Assembly (NCBI RefSeq): GCF_018837975.1 | Contig: NZ_JAGSOY010000012.1 | Span: forward strand, 1 to 64,000 | Length of the DNA: 64,000 nucleotides | DNA from: Zooshikella harenae | GTDB taxonomy: Bacteria > Pseudomonadota > Gammaproteobacteria > Pseudomonadales > Zooshikellaceae | Direction of reading: 5' to 3' | Part shown: positions 9,072-18,590 of the stretch, piece after piece | Position numbering within the stretch: position 1 is the stretch's first letter | How the letters are laid out: the number at the start of each line of letters is the position of its first letter | Notes under the pieces: model-generated | Database searches by the model: none | Told to the model about the DNA's origin: nothing | The model's input: only the letters and a program-made list of their open reading frames with translations | Translations under genes and position numbers: made by a program

Positions 9072-10505
9072 ATGAAGTTGACTATGCCTCGTTTTGATCG
9101 CAGTAGCGTGCTTGTTGTTGGCGATGTCATGTTGGATCGGTATTGGCATGGCGCTACCTCTCGAATCTCGCCTGAAGCTCCTGTTCCTGTAGTCAAGGTA
9201 GGTGAAAAAGAAGACCGGCCTGGAGGGGCTGGAAATGTGGCATTAAATATTGTTGCCTTGGGGGCTCCTGCCTATTTAGTAGGTGTCACTGGAGAAGATG
9301 AGGCAAGTCATGTGTTACAAACTTGTCTAGAGGCTGCTGGAGTATGGTGTAATTTTCAGCAGGTTAAGGATGAGCCAACCATAACAAAGCTCAGAATTAT
9401 CAGTCGGCACCAGCAACTTATTCGGCTGGACTTTGAAGAATCCTTTAAGTCTCTTGATGAAGTAGGTTTTACTGAGCGCTTTACTAGCCTTCTGCAAAAT
9501 GTTGATGTGGTAGTGCTTTCTGACTATGGCAAAGGTGCACTCACAAATCCTCAGCAATTAATTCAAGCAGCTAAAGCGACTGGCAAGCCAGTGTTAGTGG
9601 ACCCAAAAGGAACTGACTTTGCTAAGTATCAAGGGGCCACTTTAATTACACCCAATTTAACTGAGTTTGAAGCTGTAGTTGGTGATTGCCCTGATGAAGC
9701 CACACTTACAAAAAAAGGAATGGCTTTGCTCGCGGAGCTGGAGCTGGATGCACTTTTAGTCACACGTAGTGAACATGGAATGACTCTGTTTCGGCCTTCA
9801 GGTATACCATTACATCTACCTGCACAGGCTAAAGAAGTGTTCGATGTGACGGGGGCGGGTGATACAGTCATTGCGGTTATTGCTTCTGCTTTAGGTGCAG
9901 GCTTGCCACTTTCTGAATCTGTGGCCTTGGCAAACTTAGCAGCAGGAATTGTTGTTGGTAAATTGGGTACTGCGACAGTAAGCGCACCAGAATTACGTCG
10001 TGCACTTCAGGGTGAACCTGACCTTGAGAAAGGAGTAATGACAGCAGATCAGCTATTAAGCACCATTGAAGAGGCTAGGGCACAGGGTGAAAAGGTTGTC
10101 TTCACGAATGGCTGCTTTGATATTTTACATGCTGGGCATGTGGGGTATTTGGAGCAAGCTCGTTCACTGGGTGACAGACTTATAGTGGCCATTAATGATG
10201 ATGCTTCAGTTCGCTGCCTCAAAGGGGAAGGACGTCCTGTTAATCCCGTTGATCGACGCATGACGGTATTGGCTGGACTAGCCGCGGTAGATTGGGTTGT
10301 TAGTTTTAATGAAGACACTCCAAAATCTTTGCTGCAAAAACTAAAGCCAGATGTTTTGGTAAAAGGTGGGGATTACACGGTAGATGAAGTAGTTGGTGGG
10401 GACATTGTACACAGCTATGGAGGTCAAGTGGCCGTACTGGATTTCTTAGATGATTGCTCAACAACTGCGATAGTTAACAAAATTAAAGCGCCTAAACAAA
10501 CTTAG
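9072..10505 (+). CDS. hldE: Bifunctional heptose-7-phosphate kinase / heptose-1-phosphate adenylyltransferase
   Basis: HldE makes ADP-D-glycero-D-manno-heptose for the LPS inner core. The N-terminal ribokinase-type domain (about 1-320) phosphorylates heptose-7-phosphate at C1; it shows the GGAGNVALN segment and the catalytic GAGDT with Asp at residue 264. The C-terminal domain (about 345-477) is a nucleotidyltransferase with the HxGH motif (HAGH, 353-356), and LKGEGRP and VKGGDY further on. The 477-residue length matches the fused enzyme. It stands directly downstream of msbA and ends convergently with the minus-strand Nudix-like gene. Confidence 0.95.
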   Translation: MKLTMPRFDRSSVLVVGDVMLDRYWHGATSRISPEAPVPVVKVGEKEDRPGGAGNVALNIVALGAPAYLVGVTGEDEASHVLQTCLEAAGVWCNFQQVKDEPTITKLRIISRHQQLIRLDFEESFKSLDEVGFTERFTSLLQNVDVVVLSDYGKGALTNPQQLIQAAKATGKPVLVDPKGTDFAKYQGATLITPNLTEFEAVVGDCPDEATLTKKGMALLAELELDALLVTRSEHGMTLFRPSGIPLHLPAQAKEVFDVTGAGDTVIAVIASALGAGLPLSESVALANLAAGIVVGKLGTATVSAPELRRALQGEPDLEKGVMTADQLLSTIEEARAQGEKVVFTNGCFDILHAGHVGYLEQARSLGDRLIVAINDDASVRCLKGEGRPVNPVDRRMTVLAGLAAVDWVVSFNEDTPKSLLQKLKPDVLVKGGDYTVDEVVGGDIVHSYGGQVAVLDFLDDCSTTAIVNKIKAPKQT

Positions 10506-10549
10506 CGATAAATAAAACGCTGTGTTTTGTGCCCGCTATTTAGAGCTTG

Positions 10550-11494
10550 CTAGGCGTCCGTATTTTCCAGAAAAGGTCGGTTATTATCTTTAACCCAAAT
10601 GCCTTGGCGACGACAAAAGTACTCCGACAAGTAGAGTTTTTTAGTATCACTAACAGGGGTGAGCTGGCCTCTTTGTAAGATGGCTGCTTTGCCTGTTAGC
10701 TGATTGTTCTCATTGATTTCCGCCCAAATCACGAATGCATTCTCATTAAATCTAACCTCAACACGTTGCGAATCATCATTCCAGACATCTTCACAATGGA
10801 AGAGTGATAGCTTTTCATGCTGAATAAAGTTAGGAAGAAGTTTGAGTTCAAAGTAACTTACTAACTGAGCTGATTGAGTTGGTTGATGTAAATAAAGATG
10901 GCTTTGCTCTCCCTTAAACTGATTTGTGTAATAAACAGGCATCCTTTGATGGGGGCTTTGAGCAAAGGAAAGCATCATTGCCGTTGGAGATTGTGAGCGT
11001 ATGGGAATTGATGAGTAAACATGAGGAAGAGGCTTTTGGTTAAAGCTGCTGATTGGACACTGTTTTTTATTAGGTGTTAGCCATAGCAATTCTTCGGCAA
11101 CTTCTTGTAATACTGTCTTTTGTGGTGAAGATAAAGATTCTGAAGGTACATAGCCAGAAGGTAGCTTGAGGACGGTATCCCCAAAATCATGCCGCAGCTG
11201 AGGAACCAGAAGTAGCCAGCGGCAGCCTTGAAGTTGAACGGTAATGTGCGCTGAAACACCTAGGTTATTAAGTAGAATACATGCCACATTACTCAAACAG
11301 TTATCTGGCTTAATTGCTGAGTTGTTTGCTGAAGTTCTAAGTCGGTGCAGCTGAGCAAAAGATAATGGTTCACCCCAGCTTTGCAAATTAGCTTGGTAGC
11401 TTGAGTCGTGATGCTTAATTAGCCAGAGACTTTGGCGGTATGTTGAAAAAATGCTACTGCTGTAGCTGTGAAGCAAGGTGCCGGATACAAGCAT
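10550..11494 (-). CDS. Uncharacterised protein with a degenerate Nudix-like motif
   Basis: I do not recognise this 314-residue protein with confidence. Near residues 126-150, LPSGYVP followed later by LQEVAEELLW resembles the end of a Nudix box (REVxEE with Gln for Arg). The spacing from the glycine is two residues too long and the second conserved Glu is absent, so activity as a nucleotide-diphosphate hydrolase is doubtful. There is no signal peptide. It starts 5 bp after the aldo/keto reductase stop and probably depends on coupled translation, as no strong ribosome binding site is seen. It is the last gene of a three-gene operon with two oxidoreductases. Confidence 0.5.
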   Translation of the reverse strand: MLVSGTLLHSYSSSIFSTYRQSLWLIKHHDSSYQANLQSWGEPLSFAQLHRLRTSANNSAIKPDNCLSNVACILLNNLGVSAHITVQLQGCRWLLLVPQLRHDFGDTVLKLPSGYVPSESLSSPQKTVLQEVAEELLWLTPNKKQCPISSFNQKPLPHVYSSIPIRSQSPTAMMLSFAQSPHQRMPVYYTNQFKGEQSHLYLHQPTQSAQLVSYFELKLLPNFIQHEKLSLFHCEDVWNDDSQRVEVRFNENAFVIWAEINENNQLTGKAAILQRGQLTPVSDTKKLYLSEYFCRRQGIWVKDNNRPFLENTDA

Positions 11495-11499
11495 ATTGA

Positions 11500-12282
11500 T
11501 TAATCAAGTACAGCCGAAATACAAGCGGCATTATGAGCCAAGTGAGCTGGAGTAATTGTTCCCACAATAGTGCTCGTGACAGCAGGATGGTCAAAGATAA
11601 ATGCCATACTTTTTTTGACTGGGTCGCCTTTTTCAAGGCAAATATGGCCGCTGCCTAAGGCCTTTTTAACAAATATGGCTTTTTGATGGGCTGCAGCATA
11701 ATCAAGAACAGGTTGCTCTGTGTGGTCTGCCAGGTTATAGGTTGCCATAACAATATCTGCTTGGCTTGCGGCCAAAATACCACCCTCAACCGTTTTGGTA
11801 GACATACCAAAGGCACGTATTTTTCCCGCTTTTTTGAGGTCGCTTAAGTAATCCAGAATACCAAAATGTTGGATGATATATTCGTCACGTCCATCCGAGT
11901 GCACGAGCACCATATCTAAACAGTCCACTTTTAGACGCTGGCAGCTTCGCTCAATACTTAATTGTGTAGCTTCTGGGGTAAAGTCAAAAGAGGATTGGCC
12001 TTGCTCAAATGACTCACCCACTTTGGTGCAGATTAACCAGTCATTTTTAACTTTTGGTAGCAGAGAACCTAGGCGCTCTTCACTGGTACCATAAGCAGGA
12101 GCTGTATCAATCAGGTTAATACCAAGCTCCCTCGCTTGAGATAGTAAATTCAGTACAGCTTTATCATCTGGGATTGAAAACTGTTTGGGGTATTTAACCC
12201 CCTGGTTTCGACCCAACTTAACGGTACCTAGCCCTAAAGCCGAAACCCATAGGTTGGTACTAGCCACTTGTCGACGCTGCAT
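11500..12282 (-). CDS. Aldo/keto reductase
   Basis: This NADPH-dependent reductase of the AKR fold has 260 residues from the ATG at 12282. Visible landmarks are LGLGTVKLG near the N-terminus, LIDTAPAYGTSEERLG with the catalytic Asp/Tyr region, CTKVGE (catalytic Lys), and VLVHSDG (the usual His). The C-terminal cofactor loop is shorter than in long AKRs. The track-style start at 12300 is a TTG, but I prefer 12282: GGAGG lies about 10 bp upstream, and the ATG overlaps the stop of the upstream gene as TAATG. That arrangement implies tight coupling with the FAD oxidoreductase. The substrate is unknown. Pseudomonas has the same gene pair between hldE and waaA. Confidence 0.85.
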   Translation of the reverse strand: MQRRQVASTNLWVSALGLGTVKLGRNQGVKYPKQFSIPDDKAVLNLLSQARELGINLIDTAPAYGTSEERLGSLLPKVKNDWLICTKVGESFEQGQSSFDFTPEATQLSIERSCQRLKVDCLDMVLVHSDGRDEYIIQHFGILDYLSDLKKAGKIRAFGMSTKTVEGGILAASQADIVMATYNLADHTEQPVLDYAAAHQKAIFVKKALGSGHICLEKGDPVKKSMAFIFDHPAVTSTIVGTITPAHLAHNAACISAVLD

Positions 12283-13505
12283 TAAAAGAAGTCCTCCCAA
12301 AATGGTGGTGCGATGGGGGCAAGTGGTAGGTTATTTGGCAAATGCTGGGGATGGCTTTGGTCAGAAGTTGACTGTGTTTTAGGAGTAATAGCATCTAGCT
12401 GTAATAGTTTGATGACTTCATCTGCAAGGTTGGGCGCTAAAGCAAGCTTAGTCGGCCAGCATATAATGCCATTATGCATAGGTTTGCAGTAAGCTGCATC
12501 TGGGCGAATATATGAGAGCTGCTTAGGCTCTGCACGGTTGACATGTAAAGTTGCCCATTTAGCATTAGAAAAATCGATCCATGGGACTAGCTTCTTCAGT
12601 TCTTGCTGGGCAATTTCAATCTGTTCACTAGAAGAGCGCTTTACACCTGTCTCTGCAATTTCTCCACCTAAATACCAAACCCAATCACCTTCTGCAGTAG
12701 GATGGCTGGACACAGTGAGCCTTGGCACTGTGCTGGTACCAATACAGTGAGCATAAAGTGGGTTGGGGTGGTTATGCTTAACCATCACCATATGTAGTGG
12801 GCGTACCTGCTGCTTGGGTTCATTGATCCCCCACCTGGCCATGAGAGAGGCAGTGCCTTCTCCTGAGGTAAAGACATAGCGTTTTGCAGTGAAAAGATAT
12901 TCAACATTTTGATGCTGAAGCGTTATACCTACTATTTCATGCTGATCATCAGTTAGTAACTGTGTGGTATTTTGCCAGTCAACTTTAATGGCTTGCTGCC
13001 GGATGGGCTTTACTAATTCATCAACTAAGCTTGGTATATCCAGTACCAACTCATTAAGTTGATAAACGCTGCCTTTGAACTGAGGGTTTCTAAAAATTTG
13101 AGGAATACTGTCAGATTTTAGTGGGGTGACACGTCCTCTTAACGCTTTGCTGGCAAAAAATGTTGTAAGTTTTGATCCTAACCCAGCAGTAGACCATAGA
13201 TAATGATGGGGGGAGAGTACTTTAACTTGGCTGAGATCAAACTCGCCAACACCGTCAAGACATTTACGCCAGCGGTCAGGCATGCCGGCAATACACTCTG
13301 AAGCTTTGGTCAGATTGCCAGATAGGGCATATTTGGTGCCGCCGTGAATGATACCTTGCGATCGAGAGGTTTGTATGCCTCCCAATTGGTGTTCTTCAAG
13401 TAACAGGGTTTGGAGTCCGTGTTGTTGCAGGGCATTGGTTAGCCACAGCCCTGCAATGCCTCCGCCAATCACAATTACATCAGTTTCTATACGTACTTGC
13501 TGCAT
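12282..13505 (-). CDS. FAD-dependent oxidoreductase (DAO / glycerol-3-phosphate dehydrogenase-like)
   Basis: This 407-residue protein has an FAD-binding Rossmann motif right at the N-terminus (IVIGGGIAGLWL, near residues 11-22) and the layout of the D-amino-acid-oxidase/glycerol-3-phosphate dehydrogenase superfamily. GGTKYAL near residue 56 and a late SYIRPDAAY segment fit this fold. The true substrate cannot be read from sequence. It is the first gene of a three-gene minus-strand operon and its TAA overlaps the next ATG. A similar FAD enzyme/aldo-keto reductase pair occupies this position in Pseudomonas, which suggests a conserved joint pathway that is still undefined. Confidence 0.75.
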   Translation of the reverse strand: MQQVRIETDVIVIGGGIAGLWLTNALQQHGLQTLLLEEHQLGGIQTSRSQGIIHGGTKYALSGNLTKASECIAGMPDRWRKCLDGVGEFDLSQVKVLSPHHYLWSTAGLGSKLTTFFASKALRGRVTPLKSDSIPQIFRNPQFKGSVYQLNELVLDIPSLVDELVKPIRQQAIKVDWQNTTQLLTDDQHEIVGITLQHQNVEYLFTAKRYVFTSGEGTASLMARWGINEPKQQVRPLHMVMVKHNHPNPLYAHCIGTSTVPRLTVSSHPTAEGDWVWYLGGEIAETGVKRSSSEQIEIAQQELKKLVPWIDFSNAKWATLHVNRAEPKQLSYIRPDAAYCKPMHNGIICWPTKLALAPNLADEVIKLLQLDAITPKTQSTSDQSHPQHLPNNLPLAPIAPPFWEDFF

Positions 13506-13665
13506 ATGAATCTAACTGCTTGCTCAAACAATAAAGAATCTGGGAGTATACGCCAGCAAGCTGGATTGGTCATCTCTCTGCAGGGTTGATGAGTTAGTAT
13601 GCTGTGCTGTATTCATCATTAATCTTCGTAACTTGTTTTGATTTATCGTTGGTTGGGAGAAATCA

Positions 13666-14985
13666 TTGCTTTCACGCCTGTTTTATACATTGTTATTTTA
13701 TAGCTTAATGCCGTTTGTGTTATTGAAGCTACTGTATCGTGCTATCAAGGCGCCGGATTATGCTAAGCGTTGGGGAGAGCGTTTTGGTCGGTTTGCTCCC
13801 CGGGATTTGAGTCGACCGGCAATTTGGGTGCACTCAGTTTCAGTTGGAGAAACCATTGCTGCGATTCCACTGATAAAGAAACTAAAAGAATGCTACCCCC
13901 AACATCAACTTGTAGTAACGACAATGACTCCAACAGGATCAGTACAAGTAAAGAGTAAGTTGGGGGATCAAGTGTTTCATGTATACGCTCCTTATGACTT
14001 GCCAGGATCCGTGCAACGTTTTTTAACAAAAATCCAGCCAGAGTTAGCGATTATGATGGAGACTGAGCTTTGGCCGAATATCATTGCAGCATGCCACGCT
14101 CAAGAAATTCCTGTGATATTAGCGAATGCACGCCTTTCTAAAAAATCTGCCAATGGTTACGGTAAGTTCAGGTCACTAGTAGAGCCTATGCTAAGGCAAC
14201 TATCATTGATTGCAGCTCAAGATCAGGCGTCAGCCGATAGATTTAAAGATTTAGGTGTTGAACCTGATAAGGTGTCAGTAACAGGGAGTATCAAGTTTGA
14301 TCTTCAGCCAGATCAGGCACAAGTTACTATAGGAGAGGAGTTGAGACTGCAGTGGCTAGAAAATGGTAAGAAGCAAGCTGTTTGGGTAGCGGCAAGTACG
14401 CATCCAGGGGAGGATGAACTTGTATTAGCTGCTCATCAACAACTGTTGAACTCCCAACCAGATGCACTGCTAATACTCGTGCCAAGGCACCCAGAGCGCT
14501 TTAATCAAGTGGCGACATTACTTGAGCAGAAAAGTATCAATTATATCCGCCGTACAAGCCAACAGCTACCAAGCGAACAAACCCAGGTCATTTTAGGCGA
14601 TACCATGGGAGAGCTTTTGATATTTTTTGCAGCATGTGATGTGGCGTTTATTGGTGGTAGTTTAGTGCCCCATGGTGGGCATAATATGCTTGAAGCATCA
14701 GCGCTTGGTAAACCGACGCTGTCAGGGCCTCATGTCTTTAATTTTATGGAGATCAGTAAGTTATTAGCAGAAAGTGGAGGATTACACTGGGTTAATGATG
14801 CAGAAAGCTTAGCCATGGAAATTGAAAAGCTCTTCAAGTCACCAGCCCAAGCAAAAGCAGTAGGGCTGAATGGGCTAAAGTTTGTTTCTCTCCACAGAGG
14901 AGCTATTGACCGGTTACTTGTTCATATTGCCGCAGTAATTGGTTTAGAGCGAGGTGTTACAATAAACTCCCACCCCAAGGAGTAG
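13666..14985 (+). CDS. waaA: 3-deoxy-D-manno-octulosonic acid transferase
   Basis: WaaA attaches Kdo to lipid IVA at the inner membrane. The 439-residue enzyme has an N-terminal membrane anchor (about residues 4-24), the HSVSVGET motif with the catalytic-type Glu at residue 62, the METELWPN segment, and a C-terminal GT-B domain with GGSLVPHGGHNMLE. I start it at a TTG preceded by GGGAGA (13655-13660), because it gives the standard N-terminus. The gene ends convergently with tolC, with a long inverted repeat between them. Confidence 0.93.
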   Translation: MLSRLFYTLLFYSLMPFVLLKLLYRAIKAPDYAKRWGERFGRFAPRDLSRPAIWVHSVSVGETIAAIPLIKKLKECYPQHQLVVTTMTPTGSVQVKSKLGDQVFHVYAPYDLPGSVQRFLTKIQPELAIMMETELWPNIIAACHAQEIPVILANARLSKKSANGYGKFRSLVEPMLRQLSLIAAQDQASADRFKDLGVEPDKVSVTGSIKFDLQPDQAQVTIGEELRLQWLENGKKQAVWVAASTHPGEDELVLAAHQQLLNSQPDALLILVPRHPERFNQVATLLEQKSINYIRRTSQQLPSEQTQVILGDTMGELLIFFAACDVAFIGGSLVPHGGHNMLEASALGKPTLSGPHVFNFMEISKLLAESGGLHWVNDAESLAMEIEKLFKSPAQAKAVGLNGLKFVSLHRGAIDRLLVHIAAVIGLERGVTINSHPKE

Positions 14986-15049
14986 CTCAAGTTACGTCAA
15001 ATTAAAGTAATTCAGAAAGGCAATTTAATTTTTAATTAGCGAATAAAGT

Positions 15050-15090
15050 GCATATTCAAGCCTTAGAAGTTTCACCTGGCTTGAATATGC
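15050..15090. terminator. 13-bp perfect inverted repeat between waaA and tolC
   Basis: GCATATTCAAGCC (15050-15062) and its exact reverse complement GGCTTGAATATGC (15078-15090) flank a 15-base loop. It sits 65 bp after waaA and 23 bp after the tolC stop on the opposite strand, where a bidirectional transcription end would be useful. Neither side has a good T-run, so it could instead stabilise the 3' ends or bind a protein. Confidence 0.5.
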
Positions 15091-15112
15091 AGTAAAGCGA
15101 TTTTATGAGTCA

Positions 15113-16507
15113 CTATTGGTAGTTTAACGGTGGGAGCAGTTCAGTATTTTGTTTTTTAGTAACCCAGTTATTCAAAGTCTTTAAGTCACGCTCATCTAAG
15201 GTGCCTGCCGCTCTTCTTAAGCGCAAGGAGTTAATAATATAGTCGTAACGAGCGTTGAGGTAATCTCGTTGAGAGTTATACAGAACTTGCTGTGCCTGCA
15301 ATACATCAATGATATTCCGTGTACCAACCTCGTATCCACTCTCTGTTGCCTCAAGAGCACTTGTAGAAGAAATGGTGCTTTGCCAGCGTGCATCAACTTT
15401 CTGTACGTCAGCAACAATGGTGTTGAAGAGGTTGCGTGTATCCTGGAAGGCGCTTCGCTGAGCAAACTCCTCTTGTTTTTGAGCTTGCGTCAATTTATGA
15501 GTGGACTCCCTGACTTGAGAGCTGGTTAGGCCACCAGAGAAAATGGGTAGATCTACTTGAAGCTTGTATACTGTGGTATTCGATTTGCCAGAAAAATCAT
15601 CAATTGATGTGTTACTTGAAGCGCCTGCTGTGTGATCATACTGTGCGATAGCATTAACTGTTGGAGCATGACCTGACTTATTTTGTCTTAACAGTTCTTC
15701 TGCCGCTCGAACGGAGTCTCTTGCAACCTTGATATCCAGGTTCTGTGTCATTGCATTGTCAACCCAGTCCTTGCTGCGGTTTGGGATAGGGGTTTTGACT
15801 GGCATTTGTTTATCAAGTTTGCCAATTGACGATATGTAGTTACCTGTAATGGTCCGTAGTTTTTCTAGGCTAACATCAACATCATTTTCAGCTACGATCC
15901 GATCAACGCGAGCAGTGTCATAACTGGCTTTGGCTTCTAAGACATCCGTTTTAGCCACAAGTCCAACTTCAAAGCGTTGCTCAGCTTGGTCGTACTGCCG
16001 TTTGAATGCTGCTTCTTTAGCTTTAGCTGTGGCTAAGGTGTCTTGTGCCCGTAATACGTCAAAGTAAGCCTCTGCAACCCGTAAGATGAGCTTTTGCAGT
16101 TCAAGCTGAAACTGGTGTTGGGCTTGTTCTGTCAACACTTTAGAGCGTGTGTAACTAAACCATTTACTTAAATCAAATAATGGTTGCCGCAAAGTGGCAG
16201 ACCAACCATGAGAGTTATAACTGCTGGTCCGGTCAGTAGATGCTAAATCATTAGCATCCAGCAGGTGTTGCTTTGTTTTTTGAGTGTTGGCACTGGCTGA
16301 AATTTTTGGCAAAAGCTGAGATCTTCCCTGGTCATCCAGTTCTTCTCCCGCTTTTAGTGCGGCTTTGGCTGCAGCAAACTCTGCATCATTTTCCAGCGCG
16401 AGTTGATAAACCTCCATTAGGTTTAGAGGTTCATCCGCAAATGAGGACAGGGGGACGAGGACTAATGCTGTCACCAGAAACCATTTGGGGGAACGTCGCT
16501 TTCTCAT
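15113..16507 (-). CDS. tolC: Outer membrane channel protein TolC
   Basis: This 464-residue protein starts with a basic-hydrophobic signal peptide ending near SSFA-DEP (about residue 24). Two outer-membrane-efflux-protein repeats follow, each with long coiled-coil helices. The mature start, LNLMEVYQLALENDAEF, is typical of TolC. It forms the trimeric tunnel for RND and ABC exporters and type I secretion. The second repeat carries the expected GYEVGTRNIIDVL segment matching RFEVGLVAKTDVL of the first. No inner-membrane partner gene is nearby, which is usual for TolC of the E. coli type. Confidence 0.93.
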   Translation of the reverse strand: MRKRRSPKWFLVTALVLVPLSSFADEPLNLMEVYQLALENDAEFAAAKAALKAGEELDDQGRSQLLPKISASANTQKTKQHLLDANDLASTDRTSSYNSHGWSATLRQPLFDLSKWFSYTRSKVLTEQAQHQFQLELQKLILRVAEAYFDVLRAQDTLATAKAKEAAFKRQYDQAEQRFEVGLVAKTDVLEAKASYDTARVDRIVAENDVDVSLEKLRTITGNYISSIGKLDKQMPVKTPIPNRSKDWVDNAMTQNLDIKVARDSVRAAEELLRQNKSGHAPTVNAIAQYDHTAGASSNTSIDDFSGKSNTTVYKLQVDLPIFSGGLTSSQVRESTHKLTQAQKQEEFAQRSAFQDTRNLFNTIVADVQKVDARWQSTISSTSALEATESGYEVGTRNIIDVLQAQQVLYNSQRDYLNARYDYIINSLRLRRAAGTLDERDLKTLNNWVTKKQNTELLPPLNYQ

Positions 16508-17044
16508 AATAAAAAGATTCCTGAGCTTTTGGGGTTCTCGTCAGTTTGGTTGGCAAGAACGAATGTACTGTTATAACAAAAAACTGTACTTAGGTTGTTA
16601 ATTATTGCGCCAAACAATATTCAATAAGAGAAGATTATCAAATATTGATGTGTAATAACAAAGAGTAACAAACTTTAGAAAGTCGGAATGAATAATTACT
16701 TGAGGCTTTTATGCTTGAGTATTAAGTCATATTTAACATTAGTAACCCTTTGCTATTAACAAAGGAGAGTGGGGGCGAATGTATTAGCAAAGGGTAATGC
16801 GTAAGGCTGGGGCTTAAGTGGTCAGGGCCTATTGATCAAAGGCATTGTATGGTGAGGGGGACTGAAAGAATAAGATTAAACTAGAAAAGTTGTTATTTCG
16901 GGTGTTTATTTCCCTAAATAGGGCTTCAATGATATGCTTTTCATAGAAAATGTTGCTATTAAAAGCCTTAATAATCAGGAAATTACCAAGTATAAAGCGT
17001 TTTTTTTGTCAAGTTTTAAGTTATTACAAAGCAGTGAGCAGAAC
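16508..17044. other. Intergenic region without gene; nudF absent
   Basis: In E. coli and Pseudomonas nudF (ADP-ribose pyrophosphatase) lies between tolC and the yqiB-type gene. Here the 537 bp gap codes for nothing I can support and shows no Nudix box in any frame. It holds the inverted repeat ACCCTTTGCTA / TAGCAAAGGGT (16745-16755 and 16785-16795), with a smaller CCTTTG/CAAAGG hairpin overlapping the left arm. It should contain the divergent tolC and yqiB promoters, but I cannot place them. I looked for a TPP riboswitch, as thiC is found near here in relatives, and saw none. Confidence 0.6.
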
Positions 17045-17494
17045 ATGGGTAAAACTGAATACAAAGTTAGCCTCGTTGAGCTACAAACACAATGTGAAAC
17101 AAATTATGCTCGCTTACTTAAGCTGTTGCCTGACTTGGCAGAAAAGGAGCAGGCTCACATGGCTGTACGAATGGGAAGCCGGCAGTTTATGGTGACATTT
17201 ACAGTGGTTGAGCGTTGTAAATATACCACTGTTTTAAGTATGAACTATGAGCAGGGATCTGGTTCCTGGCTAGTGCTCCCACTTTTTCAGGTTCGGCTTT
17301 ATCATGATGTGAGCATGGCTGAGGTGATCAGTATTCAAAAGCAACGAAATACCGCGCCTAAATACCCTTATCCAAACCCACAGATGCTTCAACCTGATGA
17401 GAAAGCACAACATAATCGCCTACTATCCGAGTGCTTGGTAAACTGCTTGGAGCATGGCTATGATCTTGATATGGTTAGCATACCGTCACAGTGA
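17045..17494 (+). CDS. yqiB: DUF1249 family protein (YqiB-type)
   Basis: This is a conserved small protein of unknown molecular function in the tolC-cpdA-parE neighbourhood of Gammaproteobacteria. From the ATG at 17045 it has 149 residues: YKVSLVELQTQCETNYARL and LPLFQVRLYHDVSMAEVI are recognisable DUF1249 segments. The open frame extends upstream to 16934, but the extra 37 residues do not look like the family and lack a ribosome binding site, whereas GAGCAG precedes 17045. The C-terminus has the usual DEKAQHNRLLSECL segment. There is no membrane segment. It is a cytoplasmic protein by inference. Confidence 0.85.
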   Translation: MGKTEYKVSLVELQTQCETNYARLLKLLPDLAEKEQAHMAVRMGSRQFMVTFTVVERCKYTTVLSMNYEQGSGSWLVLPLFQVRLYHDVSMAEVISIQKQRNTAPKYPYPNPQMLQPDEKAQHNRLLSECLVNCLEHGYDLDMVSIPSQ

Positions 17495-17786
17495 GGCAGT
17501 TTTTATGTGAACTGTGTTTGATTATGTGCGATCTTCAGTTGGGGATGGAAACAAGATTGCTATAGTAGAGAAATTGATTGTAAACAGATCAATCGCACAT
17601 ACATTAGGAGTCAGCAGAGCAAAGCAAGTTCGCAGTACCCGACAGGTTAAGAAGAATTATTTGGGTTTTTTAAATAATTTTGTTGAGTACTTGCTTTTGA
17701 CTGTTGTATTAAAACTCATTCTTGTTTGAGTTTTAAGTGAATTAAAATCGTTGGTCAGCTTTTCACTCGGTTGCAGGAGTCAGACG

Positions 17787-18590
17787 TTGTCTGCCGACAA
17801 TTCTAATAATACAGTTACCATTATTCAGATTACGGATAGTCACCTCTTTCAAGCGGCTGATGGTCGTTTATTGGGTATGAATACCCAAGATAGCCTCAAA
17901 GAAGTTATTAAAAAAATTCAGCATATCGATAACGTTGATTTGATATTGGCTACAGGGGATATCTCTCAGGATGGTTCGGCGCGATCTTATAAAGAGTTCG
18001 CTCGACTGGTTAATGGCATGGGGATAGCCTCCTATTGGTTGCCAGGAAATCATGATGAATTTCGAGTGATGGCTCAATTATTTGCTGGTAAAACAAATTT
18101 GTATAAAAAAATTACCATTGGGAACTGGCAAATCATTATGCTGAATTCCAGTATTCCTGGAAAGGTATTTGGTAAATTGAGTCAAGCAGAGTTGAACTTT
18201 TTAAACACTTCGCTCAAAAATGCTGAGCGGCCTAATGTCCTTGTTTGTCTTCATCATCACCCAGTGCCTGTAGATAGTGCTTGGATTGACCAAATTGGTT
18301 TACATAACGCAGAAGAGTTTTTTGAAGCCCTTGCTCAATATGACAGTGTTCGTGCAATTGCCTGTGGGCATATTCACCAAGAGTATGATCAAATTCATAA
18401 TGGTATTAGAGTACTCGCTTCGCCGTCTACTTGTGTCCAATTTTCACCTGGTAGTGAGACTTTTCAGGCTGATGTCAGTGCGCCTGGTTATCGTGTTTTC
18501 CAGTTGAGAGCCGATGGGGAAATAGGCACATTTGTTGAGAGAGTTACCCACATAGAATTTGAAATTGACTACAGTGTTAAAGGTTACTAG
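17787..18590 (+). CDS. cpdA: 3',5'-cyclic AMP phosphodiesterase
   Basis: CpdA hydrolyses cAMP to AMP and so limits CRP/Vfr signalling. The calcineurin-like metal motifs are all present: ITDSHLF, ATGDISQDGS, GNHDE, LHHHP and CGHIHQ. The frame is open from 17751, but an AGGAG at about 17774 sits 7 bases before a TTG at 17787 (giving a start of SADNSNN after Met), so I choose this start and a length of 267 residues. It is preceded by the DUF1249 gene and followed, after about 290 bp, by the YqiA esterase, the conserved order in Gammaproteobacteria. Confidence 0.9.
   Translation: MSADNSNNTVTIIQITDSHLFQAADGRLLGMNTQDSLKEVIKKIQHIDNVDLILATGDISQDGSARSYKEFARLVNGMGIASYWLPGNHDEFRVMAQLFAGKTNLYKKITIGNWQIIMLNSSIPGKVFGKLSQAELNFLNTSLKNAERPNVLVCLHHHPVPVDSAWIDQIGLHNAEEFFEALAQYDSVRAIACGHIHQEYDQIHNGIRVLASPSTCVQFSPGSETFQADVSAPGYRVFQLRADGEIGTFVERVTHIEFEIDYSVKGY

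Noticed and set aside
16508-17044. Possible TPP riboswitch upstream of tolC or the DUF1249 gene
   Set aside because: No TPP-box sequence was found on either strand and no thiC follows.
17514-17729. 71-codon frame between the DUF1249 gene and cpdA
   Set aside because: GTG start without a ribosome binding site and no recognisable family; the peptide looks like translated spacer.
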